DNA of 64,000 nt from Cellulophaga sp. RHA19 (GTDB lineage: Bacteria; Bacteroidota; Bacteroidia; Flavobacteriales; Flavobacteriaceae). The stretch lies in the NCBI RefSeq assembly GCF_002813425.1, contig NZ_PHUL01000001.1, forward strand, positions 434,001 to 498,000, in the 5' to 3' direction. Positions 9,897 to 18,210 of the stretch are shown piece after piece. The notes beneath the pieces are model-generated. The model saw only the letters and a program-made list of their open reading frames with translations, was not told the DNA's origin and did not search any database. Position 1 is the first letter of the stretch. Every line of letters begins with the position of its first letter. A program made the position numbers and the translations under genes.

Positions 9897-10892
9897 ATGA
9901 TAAAAAACTTGTTAAATATATGTGTTTTACTCCTTTTATTTAATGCTTGTAAACCCAAAGACAAACCCGCTACCGCAACAGATAACACAGACCGTAATAC
10001 AACTAATAGCTCACCTACAAAGATTAACAATACTGCTTTAATTATTTTAGGCACTGTACAAGATGCTGGCTCACCACAAATAGGGTGCAAAAAAGACTGC
10101 TGCAAAGACTTATTTACAAATCCAGATGCTAGCAGAAAAGTAGTTTCTTTAGGAGTTATAGACACCAAAAACAAAGCAACTTTTTTATTTGAAGCCACAC
10201 CAGATATTGCCACACAGGTAAAAGCGCTAAAAAACAGTGCAAACTTTAATGCTAAAGAAACTCCTACAGGCATTTTTTTAACGCACGCACATATTGGTCA
10301 TTATGCAGGTTTAATGTTCCTAGGTAAAGAAGCTATGAATGCCAATTGCGCTGCGGTTTACGCTATGCCAAAAATGAAAACCTTTTTAGAGAATAACGGA
10401 CCTTGGAGTCAGCTTATGGCTAACAAAAACATAGAAATAAAAGCTACTGAAAACAACAAAAAAATACAGCTAACCCCTTCTTTAAAAGTAGTTCCGTTTA
10501 CAGTGCCACACAGAGATGAGTTTTCTGAAACCGTAGGTTACACTATAATTGGACCAAACAAAAGTGCTTTGTTTATTCCGGATATTGACAAGTGGAATAA
10601 GTGGGAACAAGATATTATTGCCGAAATTGCAAAAGTAGATTATGCATTTATAGATGCTACTTTTTATGATGCCGAAGAAATAAACAACAGAGATATTTCA
10701 GAAATTCCTCATCCATTTATTGTAGAAAGTATGGAGCTGTTTAAAGAGCTTCCTAAAGCAGAAAAAAGCAAAATAAATTTCATTCATTTTAATCATACAA
10801 ATCCAGCCTTAAATATAGAAAGCGCTAAGGCAAAACAAATTATACAAAACGGATTTAACATTGCGCAGATTAACGGTATTTACAACTTATAA
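9897..10892 (+). CDS. PqqB-like metallo-beta-lactamase-fold lipoprotein
   Basis: The protein has a lipoprotein signal (MIKNLLNICVLLLLFNAC), so it should be anchored in the envelope. The mature domain begins ALIILGTVQDAGSPQIGCKKDCC, resembling the N-terminus of PqqB with its Cys-rich loop, and has a metal-site motif THAHIGHYAGL, a variant of HxHxDH in which the Asp position is Gly-His; FIPDIDKW and FIHFNHTNP follow. Start was set at ATG 9897 because an upstream TTG (9852) lies in a terminator T-run and would bury the signal peptide. PqqB-like MBL enzymes exist without PQQ synthesis genes, and none are seen here, so the role is unknown, probably hydrolytic. It ends 40 bases before ggt. Confidence 0.78.
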   Translation: MIKNLLNICVLLLLFNACKPKDKPATATDNTDRNTTNSSPTKINNTALIILGTVQDAGSPQIGCKKDCCKDLFTNPDASRKVVSLGVIDTKNKATFLFEATPDIATQVKALKNSANFNAKETPTGIFLTHAHIGHYAGLMFLGKEAMNANCAAVYAMPKMKTFLENNGPWSQLMANKNIEIKATENNKKIQLTPSLKVVPFTVPHRDEFSETVGYTIIGPNKSALFIPDIDKWNKWEQDIIAEIAKVDYAFIDATFYDAEEINNRDISEIPHPFIVESMELFKELPKAEKSKINFIHFNHTNPALNIESAKAKQIIQNGFNIAQINGIYNL

Positions 10893-10932
10893 AACGCCTT
10901 ACAAATATTATATTTACTCTAAAATTACACCT

Positions 10933-12603
10933 ATGAAAATTAAACTGTTTTACCTTTTAGTTTGTGCACTTTTCACTACAGTTATCAAAGCACAGACCTA
11001 TGCTAAAAATGGTATGGTAGTGTCAGACAACAGTGCGGCATCTAAAGTTGGTGCAGAAATCCTTAAAAAAGGTGGTAATGCAATAGATGCATCTGTTGCA
11101 ACTGCTTTTGCTTTAGCCGTTACGCATCCACAAGCTGGTAATATTGGCGGTGGTGGCTTTTTAGTTTTTATGAAATCTGATGGTAACGCTACCACAATAG
11201 ATTTTAGAGAAAAAGCACCTTTAAAAGCAACTACAAATATGTTTTTAGATGAACAGGGCAACTTAATACCTGGCTCTAACCACAATGGTTTGCAATCTGT
11301 TGGTGTACCCGGCACGGTTGCAGGGCTATTTATGGCGCATAAAAAATATGGTAAGCTACCTTGGGCATCACTTGTACAGCCAGCTATTGATTTAGCAGAA
11401 AACGGTGTGCCTTTGTCTTACACGCTGTATAAACACGCCCTACATTATAAAAAGGAATCTGAATTTATGGCCAATTATTTTACCAATGAAAAAGGTGAAA
11501 TAACACAAATGGATGAAATTTGGAAACAACCTGTACTTGCCGCAACGCTAAAAGAAATTAGAGATAATGGTAAAGACGGTTTTTACAAAGGTAAGGTAGC
11601 CAAAGAAATTGCTCGTTTTATGAAAAAAAATGATGGTTTAATTACATTAAAAGATTTAGTAAAATATGAAGCCGTAGAAAGAACTCCTTTAAAAGGAACT
11701 TATAAGGGGCACGACATTTTTGTAATGCCACCTCCTAGTTCTGGTGGAGTTGCATTGTTAGAAATGATGAATATTATGGAGTTAGCAGATTTTAATAACA
11801 CGCCTTTTAACTCAACACCTTACGTACATTTGGTAGCAGAAGCTATGCGTAGAGCTTTTGCAGATAGAGCAGAACATTTAGGTGATCCTGACTTTAATTT
11901 AAATATGCCTTTAGAAAAACTTACGTCTAAAGAATTTGCTAAAAACAGGTTTAAAAATATAGATTGGCAAAAAGCATCTGTAAGCGATTCTACCAAATTT
12001 GGACAAATTTACGAAGGCAACAATACCACTCATTTATCTATTTTAGATAAAGAAGGTAATGCCGTATCGTTAACCTACACTTTAGAACATTCCTACGGTT
12101 CTAGATTAGGTTCTCCTAAACTTGGTTTTATTTTTAATAATGAAATGGGAGATTTTAATCCGCAACCAGACTACACAAACAGCAAAGGCTTAATTGGTTC
12201 TGCTGCTAACATTATTAAGCCAGAAAAAAGAATGCTTTCTAGTATGACTCCTACAATTGTAGCTAAAGACGGTAAAGCTGTTTTGGTTATTGGTAGCCCA
12301 GGCGGAAGAACAATTATAAACACGGTCTTTCAAACAGTTTTAAATGTAATTGAGTTTGATATGCCTATACACAAAGCTATTGAAGCTATGAAAATTCACC
12401 ACCAATGGTTACCAGACCGTATTTTGTATGAAAAAGATTTACTATCACCAGACACTATAAAGGCATTAGAAGCTATGGGACATACAATGGTAGAACGCGA
12501 GCACTTAGGCAGGCTAATGGGTATTACTGTAGATACTGAAAATAAAGTTTACATAGGAGCATCAGATTCTTCTAGTCCAGATGGTGGTGCAATTGGTTAT
12601 TAA
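10933..12603 (+). CDS. ggt: Gamma-glutamyltransferase precursor
   Basis: GGT cleaves gamma-glutamyl bonds such as that of glutathione in the periplasm. The ATG at 10933 gives a good signal peptide (KLFYLLVCALFTTVIKAQ); an upstream TTG reading at 10861 overlaps the previous gene. The precursor is 556 residues and should autocleave before T365 in NTTHLSI, leaving that Thr as nucleophile of the small subunit. Other family blocks are GNIGGGGFL (69-77), PPPSSGGVALLEMMNIME (267-283) and GSPGGRTIINTVFQ. No partner gene is evident; it may be transcribed with the lipoprotein upstream. Confidence 0.95.
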   Translation: MKIKLFYLLVCALFTTVIKAQTYAKNGMVVSDNSAASKVGAEILKKGGNAIDASVATAFALAVTHPQAGNIGGGGFLVFMKSDGNATTIDFREKAPLKATTNMFLDEQGNLIPGSNHNGLQSVGVPGTVAGLFMAHKKYGKLPWASLVQPAIDLAENGVPLSYTLYKHALHYKKESEFMANYFTNEKGEITQMDEIWKQPVLAATLKEIRDNGKDGFYKGKVAKEIARFMKKNDGLITLKDLVKYEAVERTPLKGTYKGHDIFVMPPPSSGGVALLEMMNIMELADFNNTPFNSTPYVHLVAEAMRRAFADRAEHLGDPDFNLNMPLEKLTSKEFAKNRFKNIDWQKASVSDSTKFGQIYEGNNTTHLSILDKEGNAVSLTYTLEHSYGSRLGSPKLGFIFNNEMGDFNPQPDYTNSKGLIGSAANIIKPEKRMLSSMTPTIVAKDGKAVLVIGSPGGRTIINTVFQTVLNVIEFDMPIHKAIEAMKIHHQWLPDRILYEKDLLSPDTIKALEAMGHTMVEREHLGRLMGITVDTENKVYIGASDSSSPDGGAIGY

Positions 12604-12620
12604 TTTTAATACATTTTATT

Positions 12621-12986
12621 TTGAAAACCATCAACCTAAAAGAAAAACAAAGCAAGTTTAGTAAACAGTGGCATCCGCACCAAATTGCTGTTGTAGACAA
12701 TATGCAGGTACTTTTAGCCAAATTAAAAGGCAACTTTGTTTGGCACGCACACGAAAATGAAGATGAACTTTTTCAGGTACTAAAAGGTACATTGTATATG
12801 CAATTTAGAGACCGTACAGAAATAGTAAAAGAAGGCGAAATAATTGTGGTTCCTAAAGGCGTAGAACACTGCCCTAAAACAAAAAATGATGAAGTTGTAG
12901 AGGTTTTGTTGTTTGAGAAACAATCTATTTCACACACAGGCACTGTTATTGACGAGAAAACACAAACTGAATATCCAAAAATATAA
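12621..12986 (+). CDS. Cupin-fold protein
   Basis: This 121-residue single-domain cupin begins at TTG 12621 (no in-frame ATG gives the full domain). The metal-binding cupin 1 motif is visible as WHAHENEDELFQVLKG with two His and one Glu, and motif 2 as VPKGVEHCPK. It is a small cytoplasmic protein, perhaps an isomerase or sugar/acid-binding cupin; the substrate cannot be named. It ends 2 bases before the dehydrogenase gene, so the two are likely cotranscribed. Confidence 0.83.
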   Translation: MKTINLKEKQSKFSKQWHPHQIAVVDNMQVLLAKLKGNFVWHAHENEDELFQVLKGTLYMQFRDRTEIVKEGEIIVVPKGVEHCPKTKNDEVVEVLLFEKQSISHTGTVIDEKTQTEYPKI

Positions 12987-12988
12987 TA

Positions 12989-13927
12989 ATGAAAGTATTG
13001 CATTTAGATAAAAATCATCCTTTAATAATAGAACAATTTAAAGATTTTGGTTTTGTAAATGATATAGATTACACAGCAACTAAAGAGGAAGTTGAAGCTA
13101 TTATTCACAACTATGAGGGATTAATTATACGCAGTAGATTTCCGTTAGACAAAGCATTTTTAGACAAAGCAGCCAACCTAAAATTTATAGGAAGATTAGG
13201 TGCTGGCCTAGAAAATATAGATACAGATTACGCTACGCAGAAAGGTATTTTTTTAGCTTCTGCCCCAGAAGGCAACCGCAATGCTGTTGGCGAACACACA
13301 TTGGGTATGATTTTATCTTTGTTTAATAAGTTAAATAAAGCAAGCCAAGAAATCCGTAATGGCAAATGGGACAGAGAAGGCAACCGAGGTATTGAGCTAG
13401 ACGGTAGAACCGTTGGTATAATAGGCTACGGAAATATGGGTAATGCTTTTGCTAAAAAACTACGTGGTTTTGATGTAGATGTATTGTGCTATGATATTAA
13501 AGATGGTGTTGGCAACGAAAATGCAACTCAAGTATCATTAAAAGAGTTACAACAAAAAGCAGATGTATTAAGTCTACACGTACCACAGTCTAATTCTACC
13601 AAAAATATGGTAACAACAGGCTTTATTAATGACTTTAAAAAGCCGTTTTGGTTGTTTAATACTGCTCGTGGTAAATGTGTAGTAACAGCAGATTTGGTGG
13701 CAGCACTAAAAGAAGGTAAAATATTAGGCGCAGGACTAGATGTTTTAGAATATGAAAAAGCCTCTTTTGAAAATATGTTTACAGATAATGAACTCCCTAA
13801 AGCTTTTGAATACTTAATACAATCTGATAAAGTTTTACTTAGTCCGCACGTAGCTGGCTGGACCGTAGAAAGCAAAATTAAACTTGCACAAACTATTGTA
13901 GATAAGGTAGAAGCAAAGTTTTTGTAA
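12989..13927 (+). CDS. D-isomer-specific 2-hydroxyacid dehydrogenase
   Basis: This 312-residue NAD(P)-dependent oxidoreductase belongs to the D-2-hydroxyacid/phosphoglycerate dehydrogenase family. The Rossmann motif GYGNMG is at 146-151, the substrate Arg is R227 in NTARGK, and the catalytic His is H287 in LSPHVAG. It is shorter than full SerA and lacks an ACT domain, so serine biosynthesis is possible but unproven; hydroxypyruvate or glyoxylate reduction are alternatives. It follows the cupin with only 2 bases between. Confidence 0.88.
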   Translation: MKVLHLDKNHPLIIEQFKDFGFVNDIDYTATKEEVEAIIHNYEGLIIRSRFPLDKAFLDKAANLKFIGRLGAGLENIDTDYATQKGIFLASAPEGNRNAVGEHTLGMILSLFNKLNKASQEIRNGKWDREGNRGIELDGRTVGIIGYGNMGNAFAKKLRGFDVDVLCYDIKDGVGNENATQVSLKELQQKADVLSLHVPQSNSTKNMVTTGFINDFKKPFWLFNTARGKCVVTADLVAALKEGKILGAGLDVLEYEKASFENMFTDNELPKAFEYLIQSDKVLLSPHVAGWTVESKIKLAQTIVDKVEAKFL

Positions 13928-13958
13928 CTTTAAAAGTGAACCAAAGGAACACAAGATT

Positions 13959-14414
13959 ATGCAATCTAAAGCCGTAACACCAGACCAATATATAAATGAA
14001 CTACCAGAAGAGCGTAAGGAAACTTTTTCTAAAATTAGAGAAATAATTTTAAATAATATCCCTGCTGGTTTTACAGAAACTATGAGTTATGGTATGTTAG
14101 GCTATGTTGTACCACATATCTTATATGCAGATGGCTACCATTGTGATCCAAAGTTGCCACTACCCTTTATGAATGTGGCTTCGCAAAAAAACTTTATTGC
14201 CTTGTACCATTCTGGTATTTATGCAGACCCAGACTTGTTAAATTGGTTTACTAAAGAATATCCTAAGCATTGCAAACGCAAGTTAGATATGGGCAAAAGC
14301 TGTATAAGATTTAAAAAGTTAGATGATATCCCATACGAGTTAATTGGCGAACTGGCTACAAAAATGACGGTACAACAATGGATAGATTTATACGAGAAAA
14401 ACACTAAAAAATAA
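13959..14414 (+). CDS. DUF1801 domain protein (YdhG-like)
   Basis: This 151-residue soluble protein has the DUF1801 layout: an N-terminal helical part (VTPDQYINELPEERKETFSKI), the MSYGMLGYVVP strand, and the GKSCIRFKKLDDIPYELIGEL segment near the C-terminus. The fold resembles the iron-binding frataxin/YdhG group, but no function is established. It lies in a plus-strand run with the dehydrogenase upstream and a VOC protein 7 bases downstream. Confidence 0.85.
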   Translation: MQSKAVTPDQYINELPEERKETFSKIREIILNNIPAGFTETMSYGMLGYVVPHILYADGYHCDPKLPLPFMNVASQKNFIALYHSGIYADPDLLNWFTKEYPKHCKRKLDMGKSCIRFKKLDDIPYELIGELATKMTVQQWIDLYEKNTKK

Positions 14415-14421
14415 AACCAAT

Positions 14422-14808
14422 ATGAAGAATAGGGTAACAGGCTTAGGTGGTTTCTTTTTTAAAACAGAAGACCCAGATAAAATAAAGCAATGGTACAAAG
14501 ACAGATTAGGTCTAGATACAGACCGTTATGGTTGTACCTTTTGGTGGAAAGATAAAGAAGGAAACGATTGTAGTACCCAATGGAGTCCAATGAAAAATGA
14601 CACCACGTATTTTGAACCTAGCAAATCTTCTTTTATGATGAATTTTAGGGTTGAAAACTTAGAGAAATTATTAGAAGTACTAAAAGCAGAAGGTGTTACT
14701 ATTGTTGGTGAAATAGAAGAATATAGCTACGGAAAATTTGGATGGATACTAGACCCTGACGGAAATAAACTAGAATTATGGGAGCCAATAGACGAAGCTT
14801 TTAAGTAA
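14422..14808 (+). CDS. VOC family (glyoxalase/bleomycin-resistance fold) protein
   Basis: This 128-residue protein is a single vicinal-oxygen-chelate unit made of two beta-alpha-beta-beta-beta modules. It starts GLGGFFFKTEDPDKIKQWYKDRLGL and ends GWILDPDGNKLELWEPI, whose Glu in LELWE is the usual metal ligand. It is cytoplasmic, with unknown substrate. It is 7 bases after the DUF1801 gene and probably part of the same transcript. Confidence 0.88.
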   Translation: MKNRVTGLGGFFFKTEDPDKIKQWYKDRLGLDTDRYGCTFWWKDKEGNDCSTQWSPMKNDTTYFEPSKSSFMMNFRVENLEKLLEVLKAEGVTIVGEIEEYSYGKFGWILDPDGNKLELWEPIDEAFK

Positions 14809-14867
14809 TAATTAAAAAAAATTACTACATTTATCTCACAATTAAATTAAACCAACACACAAAAATT

Positions 14868-15251
14868 ATGTCAGAAGAAAACAAGGATTTTGCTGATGAA
14901 GCAAAAGAAACAACAAACGAATTTGCAGAAGGCGCAAAAGAAGCTGCTAACGATATATCTGAAGGCCTAAACAATATGGCTGGAGGAGAAAACAAGAAAA
15001 TGCTAGTTGGTATTTTAGCAATTATCTTTGGATCTTTAGGAGTTCATAAATTTATTTTAGGCTACCAAAAAGAAGGTATTATTTTGCTAGTTGCAACCGT
15101 AGTAGGTTACGCAACTCTTTGCATTGCTGTTGGTGGTATCATTCTTGCAGCAACTTGGATTATTGGTATTGTTGAAGGTATTATGTACCTAACAAAATCT
15201 GATGAAGAATTCTACAACACATACCAAGTAGGTAGAAAGCCTTGGTTTTAA
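14868..15251 (+). CDS. TM2 domain membrane protein
   Basis: This 127-residue protein starts with a charged, acidic helix (residues 1-43, rich in Glu/Ala/Lys) and then two membrane helices of a TM2 domain: GILAIIFGSLGVHKFILGYQ and a second segment ending TWIIGIVEGIMYL. The GxxxxHKFYLG-type pattern is preserved as GSLGVHKFILGY. Function is unknown; TM2 proteins are small inner-membrane proteins. A terminator directly follows. Confidence 0.9.
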   Translation: MSEENKDFADEAKETTNEFAEGAKEAANDISEGLNNMAGGENKKMLVGILAIIFGSLGVHKFILGYQKEGIILLVATVVGYATLCIAVGGIILAATWIIGIVEGIMYLTKSDEEFYNTYQVGRKPWF

Positions 15252-15279
15252 AGAATTAAAACAAATTACAAAACAGAAG

Positions 15280-15308
15280 GGCTATCTATTTTTTAGATGG
15301 CCTTTTTT
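15280..15308 (+). terminator. Rho-independent terminator
   Basis: Stem GGCTATCTA (15280-15288) with TAGATGGCC (15294-15302), one G-U pair, and a T-run 15303-15308. It ends the plus-strand run that finishes with the TM2 gene and overlaps the 3' end of the convergent minus-strand gene. Confidence 0.8.
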
Positions 15309-16311
15309 AGTTTACAGACTCATAATCTAAGGGTAATGTATTTGCTATTCTAAGCAAGCCCATATCGCCGCCAAACAACACCACATCTACAGGAGAATGG
15401 TTGCCATAAGCATCTATTTCAAAAGGGTTTTGAGTTACTACAACAAAAGAATTACTCCACCTATTATACAACACATTTAAGCGCTCTAAAGTCTGCGTTA
15501 CTTTGGTGTTACCATTGCCTATACTTTCTACTTTGTAATAGTCATAAGGGTTTACTTCTAAACTCTCTTTAAAAATTCTAAAATTTTCTTCTGTTAGTCT
15601 CTTTGCAGACAAAGCACGCATAAAATGTAATGTAGACCCATAATAAGTAAGTTCTCTATTTTTAATATACTTACGCCTTGTTTTTTTATCTATTTCCTTA
15701 AACAAGGTAGTGCCTGCATAAAACACAGAACCTGTTAACCTAAAACCATTTATATTGGTTTTATACCTAACCTCAAAATCTTGTAAATGATACTCTAAAT
15801 TATACCCTAAAAATTTATTTTGAACTAGAATAGGCTTGTTGGCATAAGCATAAAGTACATCTTCTTTTTTACTGTAGTACAAGCGTATGTCATCTTCATT
15901 TAAAATTTTACATTTTTGTGCTGGTAAAGTGGAGCCTAAAAACTGATTTCTAAAGATGCGTAATTTCTTTTCTCTACTCCAAGTGTCTGGTTCCAGAACA
16001 ACCTCATTTAATTCTTCTATGGCTTCTTGTAAGTAAATAGTACCTACAGTTGTTTTACCAACTACATTTACAACCTTATTTTTAAATCCAAAATAACTTA
16101 TGACTAAAGGTGAAGTACTATTTTTTTCTGTAGAAATACTAAAATAACCATCTGTAGTTGTAATCACACCAATGGTTGTACCATCATAAAAAACAGATGC
16201 TCCTTGCAAAGGTTCTTTACTAACCTCATCTAAAACATAACCATTAACAGTATTTTGCGTGAATCCTTGTAGAAAAAGAAGTGCAAATAAAAAAAAGAAA
16301 CTCGTTTTCAT
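15307..16311 (-). CDS. Carboxypeptidase-regulatory-like domain exported protein
   Basis: The 334-residue protein has a signal peptide (TSFFFLFALLFLQGFTQ) and an N-terminal CarboxypepD_reg-like beta-sandwich (about residues 20-100; VNGYVLDEVSKEPLQGASV, ISYFGFKNKVV). The remainder resembles no enzyme I recognise and has no beta-barrel receptor domain. ATG at 16311 is preferred over the GTG two codons upstream because it gives a compact signal peptide. The gene lies 11 bases downstream of the acyltransferase gene, so the two form an operon. Its role is probably in the envelope. Confidence 0.8.
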   Translation of the reverse strand: MKTSFFFLFALLFLQGFTQNTVNGYVLDEVSKEPLQGASVFYDGTTIGVITTTDGYFSISTEKNSTSPLVISYFGFKNKVVNVVGKTTVGTIYLQEAIEELNEVVLEPDTWSREKKLRIFRNQFLGSTLPAQKCKILNEDDIRLYYSKKEDVLYAYANKPILVQNKFLGYNLEYHLQDFEVRYKTNINGFRLTGSVFYAGTTLFKEIDKKTRRKYIKNRELTYYGSTLHFMRALSAKRLTEENFRIFKESLEVNPYDYYKVESIGNGNTKVTQTLERLNVLYNRWSNSFVVVTQNPFEIDAYGNHSPVDVVLFGGDMGLLRIANTLPLDYESVN

Positions 16312-16322
16312 TTGCACTAGTA

Positions 16323-18131
16323 TTATTCTGTTTGTCCGTTGTGTAGTTTTTGTTCCAATTCTGCCTGAAATTCTTCCATAACCGGCTTAACAGTACTTTC
16401 TGGTATATCTGCAATTTTAATATACATTAAACCATCTACAGAGTTATTAAAAAGCGGATCTACGTTAAATGCTACCACTTTTGCATTTTGTTTAATATAT
16501 TTTTTAATTAAAACAGGCAAGCGTAAGTTACCTGGTTCTACCTCATCAATAAGTCTATCAAACTTATTTAAATCGGCTTCAGTTTCATCAAAAATAAATT
16601 CTTTATCTGCGTCTTTTAATTTTACCTTAAACTCTTTTTTAGGCCTAATATACTGCGCTACATACGGATCCCAGTAGTTAGATTTCATAAACTCTATCAT
16701 TAAAGATTTAGAGAAATTAGAAAACTGATTACTAATACTAACACCACCTATTAAGTACTTATACTCTGGGTGCCTAAGTGTTGTGTGCACAATACCTTTC
16801 CAAAGTAAAAATAGAGGCATTGGTTTTTGCTGGTATTCCTTTACTATATATGCCCTACCCATTTCTATGGTTTGCTGCATCATACCATACAGTTCTGGCT
16901 CTAACCTAAAAAGATCTTGAACATAAAAACCATCTATACCATATTTTTTAAATATTTCGCCTCCAAGCCCCATACGGTAAGCACCAACTATAGCTTTTCC
17001 TTGGTCATCCCACAGAAAAAGATGGTGGTAATAATTATCAAACTCATCTAAATCTATAGCCTTATTAGTTCCTTCACCAATAGCTCTAAAAGTAACCTCT
17101 CTTTGCCTACCTATTTCTTGTAAAATAGAAGGCATATCATCTGCGGTAGCCAAAAAGACTTCATAAGATTTACTTTGTAAAAGTCTACAATCTTTTTTAC
17201 GTAATTCTTCAATCTCCTTTTCTATAATGTCTCTGCTAATAGGTGTTGCTATTTTTTTAGGAGCTTTGGGTATTTTTAGTGTTGTAGGTACTTTATCTAT
17301 CAACCTTTCTTTTTCAAAGGCATTAGACAACATATATGTTTTTCTACGCAATAAATCTGTAAAATCTGCTAAGCTCTTGTGTTCGTTCTGAGTTTTTACA
17401 GTTATAGGCTGACCAATTCTAACTTTAATGACTCTGTTTTTTTGCGTAGTTACTTCAGACGGTAATTTAGCAGTTCTAAAAACATCACTAATTTTAGACA
17501 ACCTGTAAAACAACCTACTATTTTTAGCGTGAAAATAGATTGGAACCACAGGCACTTCTGCCCTTCTTATGAGCTTTAAAGCAGTTTCTTCCCAAGGTTT
17601 ATCTACAATTAATTTTCCATCTCTATAAGTAGATACTTCACCTGCAGGAAAAATACCCAATGGATGTCCTCCTCTTAAATGTAGCATCGCATTTTTAAAT
17701 CCGGCTAAACTACTTTTTACATCTTTTCTAGTCTCAAAAGGATTTACAGGTAATATGTAAGGCGACATTGGCTCTATTCTATTTAACAGAAAATTAGCCA
17801 TTATTTTAAAGTCGGCCCTATGTTGCAAAAGTAATTTTAACAATAAAACACCATCTATACCACCCAGCGGATGGTTAGATATGGTGATGTATGCTCCGTC
17901 TTTTGGAAGTCTTCTAAAGTCTTCCTCAGGAATCTCAAATTTAATTTGGTAATGCTCTAAAATAGCATCTAAAAAAGCGGTCTCTGTTAGGTGCTTATGG
18001 TCATCATAAAAGGCATTAATACTAGATATTTTAGTCACCTTCATTAACAACCAACCTATAAAAGTACCAACAAAACCAAACTTATCTACTTTAATGGCCT
18101 GCGCAACTTCTTTTGCTGTAACTAATCCCAT
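16323..18131 (-). CDS. olsF: Bifunctional acyltransferase (OlsF-like ornithine lipid synthase)
   Basis: This 602-residue two-domain acyltransferase has the layout of OlsF, which makes ornithine lipids by N-acylating ornithine and then O-acylating the product. The N-terminal half (about 70-300) is a PlsC-type O-acyltransferase with NHPLGGIDG (86-94) and FPAGEVS. The C-terminal half (about 310-590) is an OlsB/hemolysin-like N-acyltransferase of GNAT type with the REVTFRAIGEGTNKAIDLDE segment. Flavobacterium johnsoniae has a characterised member of this plan; the substrate here (ornithine versus glycine or other amino acid) is inferred. A good minus-strand promoter precedes it. Confidence 0.8.
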   Translation of the reverse strand: MGLVTAKEVAQAIKVDKFGFVGTFIGWLLMKVTKISSINAFYDDHKHLTETAFLDAILEHYQIKFEIPEEDFRRLPKDGAYITISNHPLGGIDGVLLLKLLLQHRADFKIMANFLLNRIEPMSPYILPVNPFETRKDVKSSLAGFKNAMLHLRGGHPLGIFPAGEVSTYRDGKLIVDKPWEETALKLIRRAEVPVVPIYFHAKNSRLFYRLSKISDVFRTAKLPSEVTTQKNRVIKVRIGQPITVKTQNEHKSLADFTDLLRRKTYMLSNAFEKERLIDKVPTTLKIPKAPKKIATPISRDIIEKEIEELRKKDCRLLQSKSYEVFLATADDMPSILQEIGRQREVTFRAIGEGTNKAIDLDEFDNYYHHLFLWDDQGKAIVGAYRMGLGGEIFKKYGIDGFYVQDLFRLEPELYGMMQQTIEMGRAYIVKEYQQKPMPLFLLWKGIVHTTLRHPEYKYLIGGVSISNQFSNFSKSLMIEFMKSNYWDPYVAQYIRPKKEFKVKLKDADKEFIFDETEADLNKFDRLIDEVEPGNLRLPVLIKKYIKQNAKVVAFNVDPLFNNSVDGLMYIKIADIPESTVKPVMEEFQAELEQKLHNGQTE

Positions 18132-18149
18132 AAATTATATTGTGATAAA

Positions 18150-18182
18150 CAAATATAACTTATTAGTTTTAATGTAAAACAA
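18150..18182 (-). promoter_or_regulatory. Flavobacterial promoter of the olsF-like gene
   Basis: Read on the minus strand, a perfect -7 box TATATTTG (18157 down to 18150) follows TTG (18182-18180) at 22 bases. It lies about 20 bases before the olsF-like start codon. Confidence 0.65.
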
Positions 18183-18210
18183 TGTAGGTTATTTTAATAC
18201 CAACAATATG

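Noticed and set aside
10861..10932. Upstream TTG start for gamma-glutamyltransferase
   Set aside because: It would hide the signal peptide and overlap the preceding gene; ATG 10933 gives a normal precursor.
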